A stretch of DNA of 20,416 bases, from positions 1 through 20,416 of the forward strand of contig SFID01000027.1 of the NCBI GenBank assembly GCA_004555425.1. Reading direction: 5' to 3'. Every line of letters begins with the position of its first letter. Within the stretch, counting starts at the first letter, position 1. The notes below the pieces were generated by a model. It was not told where the DNA came from, made no database searches, and saw only the letters and a list, made by a program, of their open reading frames with translations. This DNA is from Bacteroidales bacterium (GTDB taxonomy: Bacteria; Bacteroidota; Bacteroidia; Bacteroidales; Bacteroidaceae). The position numbers and the translations under genes are program-made. Shown here piece after piece: positions 13,114 to 20,416 of the stretch.

Positions 13114-13938
13114 TTAGAAGAGGTAGTTAAAGCCCAACGTACCATAGACGGGATAGAGGGCAAAGGTTACGCTGCCAAAATCGCTGGGGAAGATGCTGTT
13201 CAATCCCCATTGCAGGTTGAGATTGATGGACAGGTGTTTGTAGGCCTTGAACTCGCCGCCCGCCTGGATGCCCCAGTGGAATTTGCGCAAGTCGTTGGAG
13301 AAATCGTAGGTGGCACGCGTTACTTCCGCCTTTTCGCCCGTGGGGTTTTGGTCGCGGATGTAGGCGTCTGTACCTATCTTGATGCCATCTTCGTTGAAGA
13401 TGTCCTTGCCGTAGGCTTCGCCAGTGAATTTTCCGTCAAACATCCAAGCAAAGTAAGGGCCGATGCTGACGCGCCAACGTTTGTTGATGTCGTACGTACA
13501 AAGCACGGGGAAGGACAGGTAGCGGTTGTCCACGTCCGTCTTGACGTGACCCGTAAACGCACCTTTGATTTCGCCTGAGCCATCGGCGTTGACGGCTTCC
13601 ATGTGGTAGTTCTTGACGGTGGCGTCTGTGCTCATACCCTTGTTTTCGAGGCGGATGCCGATTTGCAGACCAAAGTCGGAGCCTCCAAATTTCTTCTCCG
13701 CAGCACCTTCAATAGCGATACAGAGATTGGGGTTGTAGCCATCGATGGCGCGAATGCTTCGCGGCAGCGGCATTGGTGAGGTGCCGCCCAGGTTGAAGCC
13801 TGCGCCAAGTCGGACGTGCCAACCCTTGAGTGCGGCTTTCAGGAGATTGAAATCGTGGTCTTTATTCTCAGAACCCGTTTGGGCAGTTGCGTTCATCAGG
13901 CCCATAGCCAGGCAGAGGAGGAAGAGTATGCGTTTCAT
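13114..13938 (-). CDS. outer-membrane beta-barrel (porin-like) protein
   Basis: The 274-residue product has a signal peptide (MKRILFLLCLAMGLMNATAQ) and the traits of small Bacteroidota barrels of the OMP_b-brl type. Alternating strands run from GWHVRLGAGFNLGG through FGLQIGIRLENKG, RYLSFPVLCTYDINKRWRVS and FHWGIQAGGEFKAYKHLSIN, to a final YGTLGFNYLF ending in phenylalanine, which suits the BAM assembly signal. The pattern GxPV..Y.....W.v..GPYF.W is common in this group. It lies 24 bp after the PCMD lipoprotein gene, so the two are almost certainly co-transcribed. The role is unknown; a partner for the surface lipoprotein is an inference from position. Confidence 0.87.
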   Translation of the reverse strand: MKRILFLLCLAMGLMNATAQTGSENKDHDFNLLKAALKGWHVRLGAGFNLGGTSPMPLPRSIRAIDGYNPNLCIAIEGAAEKKFGGSDFGLQIGIRLENKGMSTDATVKNYHMEAVNADGSGEIKGAFTGHVKTDVDNRYLSFPVLCTYDINKRWRVSIGPYFAWMFDGKFTGEAYGKDIFNEDGIKIGTDAYIRDQNPTGEKAEVTRATYDFSNDLRKFHWGIQAGGEFKAYKHLSINLNLQWGLNSIFPSDFGSVTFALYPVYGTLGFNYLF

Positions 13939-13962
13939 GTTGATGCGAGTGGGGTGTGGGGA

Positions 13963-15141
13963 TTAGTTTTGGGGTAAGGCAGGGGTCGGTTCTTCTTCGC
14001 CGCTCCAAGTGATGCGGAGTTCGTCAATATAGAGTGTCGAACCCACTGCTCCTTCAAAGTAGTGGCCCTGTCGGCTGGAGGAAGCCACGATGGCGATGGC
14101 GTAGCCGTCGTTCATAAGGCGCGTTTGGTCGAAAGCCTTGCCAGGTTGCAGTACGAAGGGTTCCTTGAAGAATTTCCACTCTTGCGGTTCGCCGGGGTCG
14201 GCAATACGTGCGATGGAAACCACGCGGTCGCTCGTGAGCACGTCGTCGCCGTTGAGCGCCACAAACTTATCGGGGTCCACCTCGTAGAGCACGGCGTAGA
14301 TGTCGCAAGTATCGTGGCGGTCGGGGCAGATATTCAGTTTGATGTCTGTGAAAACTTCGCCGGCTGTATATTTGTAGAAACCGGAGAACCAGATAGGCTC
14401 ACCGCCCACCAGTTGCAAACCAAATCGTGTAGCCTTACGCGGGAAGGACATGGCCTGGCCCACTTTGAACTCGCCAATAAAGATATTTCCTGCGGCAATA
14501 GGCATTCTGGCTCCTTTGCCAAAAGCACCCGTGTTGCGAGTGACGAGTTTGATGCAGTTGCCGCGCACACCCAGTGGCTCGGGCGTCGAAGGATAGTCGG
14601 AGGGCTGTTTGCCCATTCCCGTGAGGGCGAAACCCGCATTGCCCGACCCCCAATAGTCGCGGCGGGGATTGTCGATGTCGTTCTCGTCCGTTTCATACCA
14701 CTGGTAATAGCGGCCCGTGCTCTCCAAAGCGAAGTGCTCGAAACTGCACACGGAGATGGGGCGCGGGTAATTGAAGGCTACGGTATAATTTTTGTGCCAT
14801 GCGCCGTCCTCGGAATGAACGGTATATACCTGCGGTGTGGTGAAATCTCGGGTAATGCCGTTGGCGGGTGTCTCCGCGCTGTTTACCATTGCGCTGATGC
14901 TGGCCCCGGGAGTCAGGTAGAATTTCGGGGCGAGGGCCGTGCGGTCCGTGCCCTTCTGCACGCTGAAGGAGATGTTATCGTTGGTGATGATGGGCATGCC
15001 GATGATGGAAGCGCGGTGAGCATATAGCCACGTAGAGTCCACGCCCGTGATGTCGCATTCGGCATTGAGGGCTTCGTCCTTGATGCAGGAGGTGAATGCC
15101 AAGGCAAGGAAGAGGAGCGTCAGGGGGAAGAATTTGTTCAT
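13963..15141 (-). CDS. PCMD-domain surface lipoprotein
   Basis: The 392-residue product begins MNKFFPLTLLFLALAFTSC, a lipoprotein signal with the cysteine at residue 19. The following IKDEA matches the charged motif (K-D/E-D/E just after Cys) that exports lipoproteins to the surface in Bacteroidota. An N-terminal Ig-like region (about 25-125) ends in ...WHKNYTVAF. The PCMD domain (about 128-385) follows, with FEHFALESTGRYYQWYE near its start and LYIDELRITW at its end. PCMD stands for putative carbohydrate metabolism domain; its activity is unproven. This is the first gene of the minus-strand run (lipoprotein, barrel, calycin-like, PCMD-like). Confidence 0.9.
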   Translation of the reverse strand: MNKFFPLTLLFLALAFTSCIKDEALNAECDITGVDSTWLYAHRASIIGMPIITNDNISFSVQKGTDRTALAPKFYLTPGASISAMVNSAETPANGITRDFTTPQVYTVHSEDGAWHKNYTVAFNYPRPISVCSFEHFALESTGRYYQWYETDENDIDNPRRDYWGSGNAGFALTGMGKQPSDYPSTPEPLGVRGNCIKLVTRNTGAFGKGARMPIAAGNIFIGEFKVGQAMSFPRKATRFGLQLVGGEPIWFSGFYKYTAGEVFTDIKLNICPDRHDTCDIYAVLYEVDPDKFVALNGDDVLTSDRVVSIARIADPGEPQEWKFFKEPFVLQPGKAFDQTRLMNDGYAIAIVASSSRQGHYFEGAVGSTLYIDELRITWSGEEEPTPALPQN

Positions 15142-15314
15142 TATATATATTATGGTGTGTGGGTCTATGTATTAGGGGTGTGGCTGAGCAGATAACCCGC
15201 TTGATGATTTACTTGTTTAGATGAAAGGCGCGGACCGTGCGCATGGTGTTTAGGTCGCGCTATCAGTATCTGCTTGTAGGGTCTGCCGCAGGCTAGGGCA
15301 GCAGTTTCTGGGTG

Positions 15315-15322
15315 CAAAGGTA
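15315..15322 (-). promoter_or_regulatory. putative -7 element for the four-gene envelope run
   Basis: On the minus strand TACCTTTG matches TAnnTTTG; no clear -33 TTTG is visible 19-21 nt upstream. Transcription would start near 15308, giving a leader of about 165 nt before the ATG at 15141. The leader contains CTGCC paired with GGCAG around 15285-15305, whose GCCGCAGGC core recalls the hairpin modules. The rest of 15323-15473 is AT-rich; ACTCGGGTT occurs at 15330 and again near 15430, and no gene is seen. Confidence 0.45.
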
Positions 15323-15473
15323 CAAAAAAAACTCGGGTTGCTGCGTTCCCATTCTCTGATACTGAGTTTTTTAACCCTATATCATGGTCAATTAGTCGGG
15401 AAATGTTGGCTGATTTACCAAATTAGCAACTCGGGTTTTCGTTTTTTCTATTCTGTCTTTTATTTTGCCTACT

Positions 15474-16679
15474 TTATGTGGGCATCTCTGTGGTTTCTGC
15501 CTCCGCTATGTCGTTTTCGTCATCGGCAGCAGCGAGTTCGGCAGGGATTTGTGAGGAAGGATTTAGTCCTTTCTTGCGCCAGCCCTCCAGTTGCGCAACG
15601 ATATTTCCGCGTCCTGTGTGCAGTTGTTTATCTGCGCGGTCGAAGGTGTCTTGCAGTTGGCGGAGGTTGCGGCCTATCTGTACGAAGTTGTTGGCGAAGA
15701 GGGTGAATTTCTTGTAGAGTTTCTCGGCCGACTGGTAGATTTCGGCAACACTTCGGCTTTGCATTTCGCTCTGCCAGAGGTTGTAGGCCAGTTGCAGGGC
15801 CATGAGCAAGTTCGTAGGGTTGAGCAGGATGATGCGCTGTGCGTAGGCTTCGGCCGAGAGTTTGGGTTCGGTGGTTAGGGCGGCCATGTAGGCGGCCTCG
15901 TTGGGGATGAACATGAGCACGTAGCCGATGCTTCCTTTTACGATGCGGCCGTAGTCCTTCTGACTGAGTTCGCGGATGTGTCGGCGTACGGACTGCACGT
16001 GTTCGCGCAAGAGGTTCGCGCGTTCGTCGGCTTCATCGGCAGCACAGGCATCGGCATAGGCGGTCAGGCTCACCTTCGAATCGATGATGACATGGCGGTC
16101 GCCAGGCAGGTGGACTACCACGTCGGGGATGAATCGCCGTCCCTGTTCGTCGGTGGTGGCATCCTGAATCGTGAAATCGCGGCCTTCGGTGAGGCCCGAC
16201 ACTTCCAGGATGTTTTTCAGCACAGCCTCGCCCCAGTTTCCTTGAATCTTGTTTTGCCCCTTCAAAGCGCGGGCCAGTGCATCGGCTTCGCGACCCACCA
16301 TGGTCGTTTGTCGGATGAGTTCTTCGACATATCGCTCCATGGCCGCGTTGTTCTGGAGAAACTGTGTGCGAAACTTCTCGATGTCTTCGCCCAGTGGGTG
16401 AAGCAGGTCGTCCAGTTGGGCAACGTGGCGCAGTCGCAGGTCTTCGCTCTGATGGCGCAGGGAATCGTTGGCAATATTGCGAAACTCCGTGCGCAGGGCT
16501 TCCACTTCGCGTTGGTGTTCTGTCTCGCGTTGCTTGGCGGCTTCGGCCGTAGCGCGTCGTTCGGCGGCCAGCGTGGCGCGCGTTTCGCTCAGTGTCGTGC
16601 GGTCTTTGGCAAAGCGGAATGTCGCAATGCCGTAGCCAACGAGCAGTGCCAGCAGTGCGATGAGTATATAGGTGAGCAT
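15474..16679 (-). CDS. DNA recombination protein RmuC homologue
   Basis: The frame opens at 16688 with TTG, but the ATG at 16679 is better: it gives MLTYILIALLALLVGYGIA, the single N-terminal membrane segment of RmuC proteins, in a 401-residue product. A long coiled coil covers about 25-110 (RATLAAERRATAEAAKQRE...). The conserved core has IQGNWGE near residue 146 and PDVVVHLPGDRHVIIDSKVSL near 183-203, which carries the PD-(D/E)xK nuclease-like D and D-x-K residues of the family. RmuC is linked genetically to suppressing recombination at inverted repeats and, in some bacteria, to defence against foreign DNA. It follows waaA by 33 bp on the same strand and is probably co-transcribed. Confidence 0.94.
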   Translation of the reverse strand: MLTYILIALLALLVGYGIATFRFAKDRTTLSETRATLAAERRATAEAAKQRETEHQREVEALRTEFRNIANDSLRHQSEDLRLRHVAQLDDLLHPLGEDIEKFRTQFLQNNAAMERYVEELIRQTTMVGREADALARALKGQNKIQGNWGEAVLKNILEVSGLTEGRDFTIQDATTDEQGRRFIPDVVVHLPGDRHVIIDSKVSLTAYADACAADEADERANLLREHVQSVRRHIRELSQKDYGRIVKGSIGYVLMFIPNEAAYMAALTTEPKLSAEAYAQRIILLNPTNLLMALQLAYNLWQSEMQSRSVAEIYQSAEKLYKKFTLFANNFVQIGRNLRQLQDTFDRADKQLHTGRGNIVAQLEGWRKKGLNPSSQIPAELAAADDENDIAEAETTEMPT

Positions 16680-16712
16680 GTGGGGCAAGTGTGTGTGCGC
16701 CAGTGGCGGATA

Positions 16713-17927
16713 TTATCGGAGGGTGGCTTCGTAGATGAGGTCGGCAGCGCCAGCGTTGTCGCTGATATAGTGTGCGGCCGCATCGCCAGCGGCTTTGAGT
16801 GCGGCGGGGTCGTCGTGGAAATGCTGCATGAGGCGGTTGAAATCCTCGGCATTCTGGATTTCAAAGCAGCCGCCAGCCTTCAGCAGTGCCTGTGCCTCGC
16901 GGAATTTCTTGTTGTTCGGGCCGATGATGACGGGCACGCCATATACAGCGGCTTCGGGCACATTGTGAATGCCCACACCGAATCCGCCGCCCACATAGGC
17001 CACTTCGGCATAGCGGTAGATGCTCGAGAGGAGGCCGTAGCAATTGATGATGAGGCAGTGTGCCTGGCGCGCGGATTTCTCTGTGGCATTGGTGTAGCGC
17101 ACAAAGGGTCGGCGGAGTTTCGCTTCGATTTCGCGCAGATGGTCTTCGCTCACCACGTGGGGCGCAAGGATGAGGCGCAGGTCGTCGTGGCGGTTGAAGT
17201 AGTCGATGAGTATCTCTTCGCAGGGCTGCCAACTGCTGCCAGCCACCAGCACGCGGTTGCCGCTGGCAAAGGCTTCGGCGATGGGCAGGGGCTTGGCGGC
17301 ATGCATGATGTCGAGCACGCGGTCGAAGCGCGTATCGCCCACAATGGTCACTTGGGTCACGCCAATGGTGGCAAGGAGTTTGCGCGAACTTTCGTTCTGC
17401 ACGAAGAGATGGGTTATGCGTTTCAGACAGCGTGCATAATTGCGGCCGTACCAGCGGAAGAATATTTGGTTGGGGCGGAAGATGCTCGACACGCTGTATA
17501 TGGGAATGCTATGCTTGTAGAGCACTTCGATATAGTTGCGCCAGAACTCGTACTTGATGAAATAGGCTGCCTCGGGGCGCGCCATGCGGATGAACTTGCG
17601 GGCATTGAGTGCGGTGTCGAAGGGGAGATAACACACCACATCTGCTCCCTCGTAGTTCTTGCGCACTTCGTAACCCGAGGGGGAGAAGAAGGTGAGCAGG
17701 ATTTTCTTTTCGGGATGTTCGCGTCGGAGGCGCTCCATGAGGGGACGCCCTTGCTCAAATTCGCCTAGCGAGGCCGCGTGAAACCATATATAATGGTCTT
17801 CGCCAATACTTTCGCGCAGGATGCGCCATGTGTTGTGTTGGCCACGCCGTATCAGCCGCGCTTTTTTGTGAAAGAGCGAGGCGATGCCTACGGCTAGCAT
17901 GTATAGGTAGATGGCTAATGTGTACAT
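16713..17927 (-). CDS. waaA: 3-deoxy-D-manno-octulosonic acid (Kdo) transferase
   Basis: WaaA (KdtA, family GT30) transfers Kdo from CMP-Kdo onto the lipid A precursor at the cytoplasmic face of the inner membrane. The 404-residue product has the N-terminal hydrophobic anchor (MYTLAIYLYMLAVGIASLF), the acceptor-site motif SLGEFEQGRP with E56 matching the catalytic glutamate, and the Rossmann signature TFFSPSGYEVR. The C-terminal donor-binding segment, GIHNVPEAAVYGVPVIIGP then FREAQALLKAGG, lies near residues 315-350. Bacteroidota enzymes usually add one Kdo; that is family knowledge, not visible here. The ATG at 17927 fits the anchor. A hairpin of array B ends 10 bp upstream of it, so the module would be in the untranslated leader or the gltX-waaA intercistronic RNA. 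Confidence 0.95.
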   Translation of the reverse strand: MYTLAIYLYMLAVGIASLFHKKARLIRRGQHNTWRILRESIGEDHYIWFHAASLGEFEQGRPLMERLRREHPEKKILLTFFSPSGYEVRKNYEGADVVCYLPFDTALNARKFIRMARPEAAYFIKYEFWRNYIEVLYKHSIPIYSVSSIFRPNQIFFRWYGRNYARCLKRITHLFVQNESSRKLLATIGVTQVTIVGDTRFDRVLDIMHAAKPLPIAEAFASGNRVLVAGSSWQPCEEILIDYFNRHDDLRLILAPHVVSEDHLREIEAKLRRPFVRYTNATEKSARQAHCLIINCYGLLSSIYRYAEVAYVGGGFGVGIHNVPEAAVYGVPVIIGPNNKKFREAQALLKAGGCFEIQNAEDFNRLMQHFHDDPAALKAAGDAAAHYISDNAGAADLIYEATLR

Positions 17928-17936
17928 GGGGTTTGC

Positions 17937-18220
17937 GGGGACTGCGTCCCCTTAGTTTCAGCGGAAGCCTGCGGCTTCCTTAGTTTCAGACGGGGACTGC
18001 GTCCCCTAGTTTCAGGGAATCCCTTCGGGCTTCCTGTTTCAACGCAGCCTGCGGCTGCTAGCTCGATAGCGGTCGCTTTGCTCCTTTTGTCGCTTCGCTC
18101 CTAGTTTCATTGGTCGCTTCGCTCCCTGGTTTCAGACGGAAGCCTGCGGCTTCCTAGTTTCAGGGAATTCCTTCGGGCTTCCTAGTTTCAACGCAGCCTG
18201 CGGCTGCTAGTTCGATAGTC
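17937..18220 (-). repeat. intergenic hairpin array B-left, eleven modules
   Basis: On the plus strand palindromes lie at 17937-17951, 17963-17979, 17992-18006, 18016-18034, 18044-18058, 18071-18084, 18089-18101, 18112-18126, 18138-18154, 18164-18182 and 18193-18207. They are mostly joined by spacers containing TTTCA, the reverse complement of TGAAA. On the minus strand the modules are GGGGAC-GCA-GTCCCC, GGAAGCC-GCA-GGCTTCC, GGAAGCCC-GAA-GG(A/G)ATTCC, GCAGCC-GCA-GGCTGC and GGAGCGAAGCGACC types. The array ends at GACTATCGA (minus, 18212-18220), and an internal boundary GCTATCGAG lies at 18062-18070, so two sub-arrays may be joined. It starts 10 bp before the waaA start codon. Confidence 0.9.
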
Positions 18221-18296
18221 TCTGGCGGTCTGTAATTTCAACGAAGTCTTGCTTACCTAGCTTCATATTTCATATTTCAAGGCCCTCCAAGTACAA

Positions 18297-18430
18297 GACT
18301 ATCGAACCAGCAGCCGCAGGCTGCGTTGAAACTAGGGGACGTAGTCCCCGTCTGAAACTAAGGGAGCAAAGCGACCGCTGAAACTAGCAGCTGCAGGCTG
18401 CGTCTGAAACTAAGGAAGCCGCAGGCTTCC
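18297..18430 (+). repeat. intergenic hairpin array B-right, five modules, inverted relative to B-left
   Basis: GACTATCGA (18297-18305) opens the array. Modules follow at 18310-18324 (GCAGCC-GCA-GGCTGC), 18335-18349 (GGGGAC-GTA-GTCCCC), 18362-18376 (GGGAGC-AAA-GCGACC), 18387-18401 (GCAGCT-GCA-GGCTGC) and 18414-18430 (GGAAGCC-GCA-GGCTTCC), with TGAAAC in all four spacers. It ends 13 bp after the gltX stop codon. Together with B-left it fills the gltX-waaA spacer; the 76 bp between the halves hold only weak repeats (TTCATAT twice). Confidence 0.9.
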
Positions 18431-18443
18431 GTTGACCCTTGGC

Positions 18444-19958
18444 CTAGCCCAAGGTCTCTACGGCAAAGTCGATTCGCCGCAGCGTTTCCTCCTTCCCGAG
18501 GAAGGCGGCCAGTTCGTACATGTCCGGACCTTTGCCTGCGCCCACTAGGGCTACGCGCCAGGCGTTCCAGGGTTTCTTGCCCGTTGTTTCGGCCCAGGGG
18601 TCCACGGCGGCGCGCTGGGATTCGATGCTGAAATCGTCCAGGCCTGCTAGGATTTCTGCCAGTTCGCGCATATCTTCGGCGGCATTCTCCTTCCAATTCT
18701 TGCGGATAAACTTATCCTCGCGGTCGAAGGTGGTCGGCGCGATGAAGAAGAAGTCGCAGAGGGGCCAAAGCTCCTTGATGAAGTTGATTTTCTTCATCTT
18801 CATCATGCCCACCACGGCCTCCACGCGCTCAATGGGCTGCTCGATACCATTTTCGCGGAGGATTTTGTCGAAAGCGGGGGCCAGCACTTTGTTGTCGGTC
18901 TTGAGGATGTATTCGCGGTTGAACCATTGTCCCTTCACGTAGTCGAACTTCGCACCAGCCTTCGAGCACTTCGTGATGTCGAAGAGGCGGATGAGGTCGT
19001 CCATGGAGAGGATTTCCTGATCGCCGCCAGGATTCCAGCCCAGAAGGGCAAGGAAATTGACCACGGCTTCGGGCAGGTAGCCATTCTCGCGATAGCCTGC
19101 GGCCACCTCGCCATTGTCGCCGTGCCACTCCAAGGGGAAGACGGGGAAGCCCAGGCGGTCGCCGTCGCGCTTGGAGAGTTTGCCCTTGCCGTCGGGTTTG
19201 AGCAGCAGGGGCAGGTGGGCGAAGCGGGGCATCGTGTCTGCCCATCCGAAGGCGCGGTAGAGCAGCACGTGGAGCGGAGCAGAGGGAAGCCACTCCTCGC
19301 CGCGGATGACGTGGGTAATTTCCATCAGGTGGTCGTCCACGATATTGGCCAAGTGGTACGTGGGCAACTGGTCGGCACTCTTGAAGAGCACCTTGTCGTC
19401 GAGGATGGAGGAGTTGATTTTCACGTCGCCGCGAATCATATCGTCCACGTGTACGTCCTCGCCTGGTTCAATCTTGAAGCGCACCACGTATTGCGCGCCG
19501 CTGTCAATGAGAGCCTGCACCTCGTCGGCGGGCATCACGAGCGAATTGCGCATCATGTGGCGCGTATGTGCGTCGTACTGGAAATTCTCAATCTCTGCGC
19601 GCTTGGCCTGCAACTCTTCGGGCGTATCGAAGGCGATATACGCCTTGCCCTCTTCGAGGAGTTGGTCTACGTATTTCTTATAAATTTCGCGGCGTTCGCT
19701 CTGGCGATACGGCCCTTTGTCGCCGCCGTAGCTGACACCCTCGTCAAACTGTATGCCGAGCCATTTGAAGGATTCGATGATATAGTCCTCGGCAGCCTTG
19801 ACGAAGCGCTGCGAATCGGTGTCTTCGATGCGGAAGATGAGTTCGCCGCCGTGCTGGCGGGCGAAGAGGTAGTTGTAAAGGGCGGTACGCACACCGCCGA
19901 TATGCAAGGGCCCAGTGGGGCTCGGGGCGAAGCGCACCCTGACTTTGCGATTGTCCAT
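18444..19958 (-). CDS. gltX: glutamate--tRNA ligase
   Basis: GltX charges tRNA(Glu) with glutamate in the cytoplasm, for protein synthesis and, in some species, tetrapyrrole synthesis. The 504-residue product has the class I HIGH-type motif as PTGPLHIGGVRTALYNYLFAR (HIGG at 19-22) and the KMSKS-type motif as KLSKRDGDRLG near residue 258. The glutamate-specific segment RIEDTDSQRF follows the first motif. The anticodon-binding helical domain occupies about 330-504. Length fits Bacteroidota GltX. The ATG at 19958 starts directly at the conserved MDNRKVRVRFAPSPTG. A full promoter lies 38 bp upstream. The gene is upstream of waaA and rmuC on the same strand, but a 516-bp repeat-filled spacer separates it from them, so one shared transcript is uncertain. 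Confidence 0.97.
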   Translation of the reverse strand: MDNRKVRVRFAPSPTGPLHIGGVRTALYNYLFARQHGGELIFRIEDTDSQRFVKAAEDYIIESFKWLGIQFDEGVSYGGDKGPYRQSERREIYKKYVDQLLEEGKAYIAFDTPEELQAKRAEIENFQYDAHTRHMMRNSLVMPADEVQALIDSGAQYVVRFKIEPGEDVHVDDMIRGDVKINSSILDDKVLFKSADQLPTYHLANIVDDHLMEITHVIRGEEWLPSAPLHVLLYRAFGWADTMPRFAHLPLLLKPDGKGKLSKRDGDRLGFPVFPLEWHGDNGEVAAGYRENGYLPEAVVNFLALLGWNPGGDQEILSMDDLIRLFDITKCSKAGAKFDYVKGQWFNREYILKTDNKVLAPAFDKILRENGIEQPIERVEAVVGMMKMKKINFIKELWPLCDFFFIAPTTFDREDKFIRKNWKENAAEDMRELAEILAGLDDFSIESQRAAVDPWAETTGKKPWNAWRVALVGAGKGPDMYELAAFLGKEETLRRIDFAVETLG

Positions 19959-19995
19959 TGTAATAATTGTAATAAGCGTGTAGTTGTTTTCGGCG

Positions 19996-20026
19996 CAAAG
20001 TTACAAAACGTGAAAAGATGGGCAAA
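19996..20026 (-). promoter_or_regulatory. Bacteroidota-type promoter of gltX
   Basis: On the minus strand TTTG (20023-20026), 19 nt, then TAACTTTG (19996-20003) matches both elements of the phylum's primary promoter. Transcription would start near 19989, leaving a leader of about 30 nt to the ATG at 19958. Confidence 0.75.
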
Positions 20027-20054
20027 GAGCCCAGCGTGTTTTTTTCGGCAATAC

Positions 20055-20118
20055 AAATAGGTAGGCCCTATAAGTCAGCGGCAATGGGCGCAAGCAGATT
20101 CATAGAGCCTACCTATTT
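20055..20118. repeat. GGTAGG dyad E2 (17-bp arms, 30-nt loop)
   Basis: AAATAGGTAGGCCCTAT (20055-20071) faces ATAGAGCCTACCTATTT (20102-20118), with one mismatch. The central part is the same dyad as E1 (11909-11942) but with a longer loop and longer arms. It lies about 30 bp upstream of the gltX promoter. No T-run on the minus strand suggests a terminator for that direction. Confidence 0.8.
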
Positions 20119-20218
20119 CTATCCTCATTAGTAATTATCAGCCCGCGGCCCAAGATGTATACCATATTCTCCGTACTCACCATCTTCGCTGCGAACGAAG
20201 AAATGGAGTAACGTGAAA

Positions 20219-20238
20219 GTACCGCACCTTGCAAGGTG
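20219..20238. repeat. GTACCGCAC palindrome element, short copy
   Basis: GTACCGCAC leads into the perfect 14-bp palindrome CACCTTGCAAGGTG (20225-20238), followed by TGAG. The layout copies the arms of the fold-back element at 20270-20394, with a different palindrome core. Confidence 0.7.
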
Positions 20239-20269
20239 TGAGTAAGGTGTTTGTCCTCATAGAAAAAGC

Positions 20270-20394
20270 AATGTACCGCACGTTGCTAGCAACGTGTGGC
20301 TCAGCGGAAATGTTGGTTCATTGATAACTACTTCAAAGAGTACAAACATCTGAAAACCGCTGAGCCACACGTTGCGAGCAACGTGCGGTACATT
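20270..20394. repeat. 125-bp fold-back element with 38-bp inverted arms
   Basis: The arm 20270-20307 (AATGTACCGCACGTTGC ... GGCTCAGCGG) and the arm 20357-20394 are reverse complements at 37 of 38 positions, around a 49-bp centre. Each arm is itself palindromic (CACGTTGC-ta-GCAACGTG), so single-arm and whole-element hairpins are both possible. No open reading frame or terminal duplication is obvious. It may be a non-autonomous mobile repeat (MITE- or REP-like) or a regulatory structure. A related fragment, CCACACGTTGC-ctc-GCAA, occurs near 277-295. Nothing else is seen in 20119-20416. Confidence 0.85.
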
Positions 20395-20416
20395 TCTTTC
20401 CAGCGCAATTTGCAAT

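Noticed and set aside
15142..15308. Riboswitch in the long leader of the envelope gene run
   Set aside because: I could not match the leader to any known riboswitch core; only one weak hairpin near 15285-15305 was seen.
16680..16688. Start of rmuC at 16688
   Set aside because: That codon is TTG; an ATG three codons downstream gives the usual N-terminal membrane segment.
15978..17768. 596-codon plus-strand frame
   Set aside because: It is antisense to rmuC and waaA, both clearly recognised.
17937..18430. Hairpins of array B as ordinary intrinsic terminators of gltX
   Set aside because: None is followed by a T-run on the minus strand, and sixteen consecutive modules exceed what a terminator needs.

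Overview
The window looks like chromosomal DNA from a member of the Bacteroidota, most likely order Bacteroidales and possibly Prevotellaceae. Four things support this: putative promoters with the Bacteroidota -33/-7 pattern (TTTG, 19-20 nt, TAnnTTTG); surface lipoproteins with an acidic stretch after the lipobox cysteine; protein families typical of this phylum (PCMD, calycin-like, DUF5723-like barrel, T9SS-like C-terminal tails); and Bacteroidota-type gltX, waaA, rmuC and priA. Genes are fairly GC-rich and the spacers AT-rich. No rRNA, tRNA, transposase, phage gene or CRISPR array was seen.

Layout, left to right. Positions 1-251 hold a 78-bp tandem repeat that runs off the left edge. Positions 410-590 hold a strongly structured, gene-free stretch with a good minus-strand promoter; it is a candidate small RNA. 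A cation diffusion facilitator gene (753-1649, minus) is followed by a 680-bp spacer with heptamer repeats and an array of short hairpins. Two plus-strand genes (2332-5609) encode a large lipoprotein and an outer-membrane barrel-like protein, and end at a bidirectional terminator shared with convergent priA (5759-8260, minus). Next is a Kdo/LPS-kinase-like gene (8430-9116, minus). A minus-strand run of four envelope or secreted-protein genes (15141 down to 9522) follows: PCMD surface lipoprotein, outer-membrane barrel, duplicated calycin-like protein, and a PCMD-like protein with a Pro-Asp linker. The last two share a C-terminal sorting-like tail. The right part holds gltX, waaA and rmuC, all minus. 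The last 450 bp has no gene but carries several inverted repeats.

Functionally the window mixes housekeeping (gltX, priA, rmuC), lipid A-Kdo core assembly (waaA, Kdo/LPS kinase-like), metal transport and two uncharacterised envelope gene sets.

The most unusual content is non-coding. Three intergenic loci up to 16 kb apart carry related arrays of 14-19-nt hairpins separated by a near-constant spacer containing TGAAAC. The loop of most hairpins is a GNA triloop (GCA, GAA or GTA) closed by C-G. Array ends carry GACTATCGA (one internal boundary reads GCTATCGAG), and two of the loci also have AATTAGG heptamer arrays in the same relative order. This resembles an inside-out CRISPR layout (constant spacer, varying palindrome), although nothing links it to CRISPR. 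A second family (GTACCGCAC plus palindrome) and a third (GGTAGG dyads with a covarying base pair) also occur.
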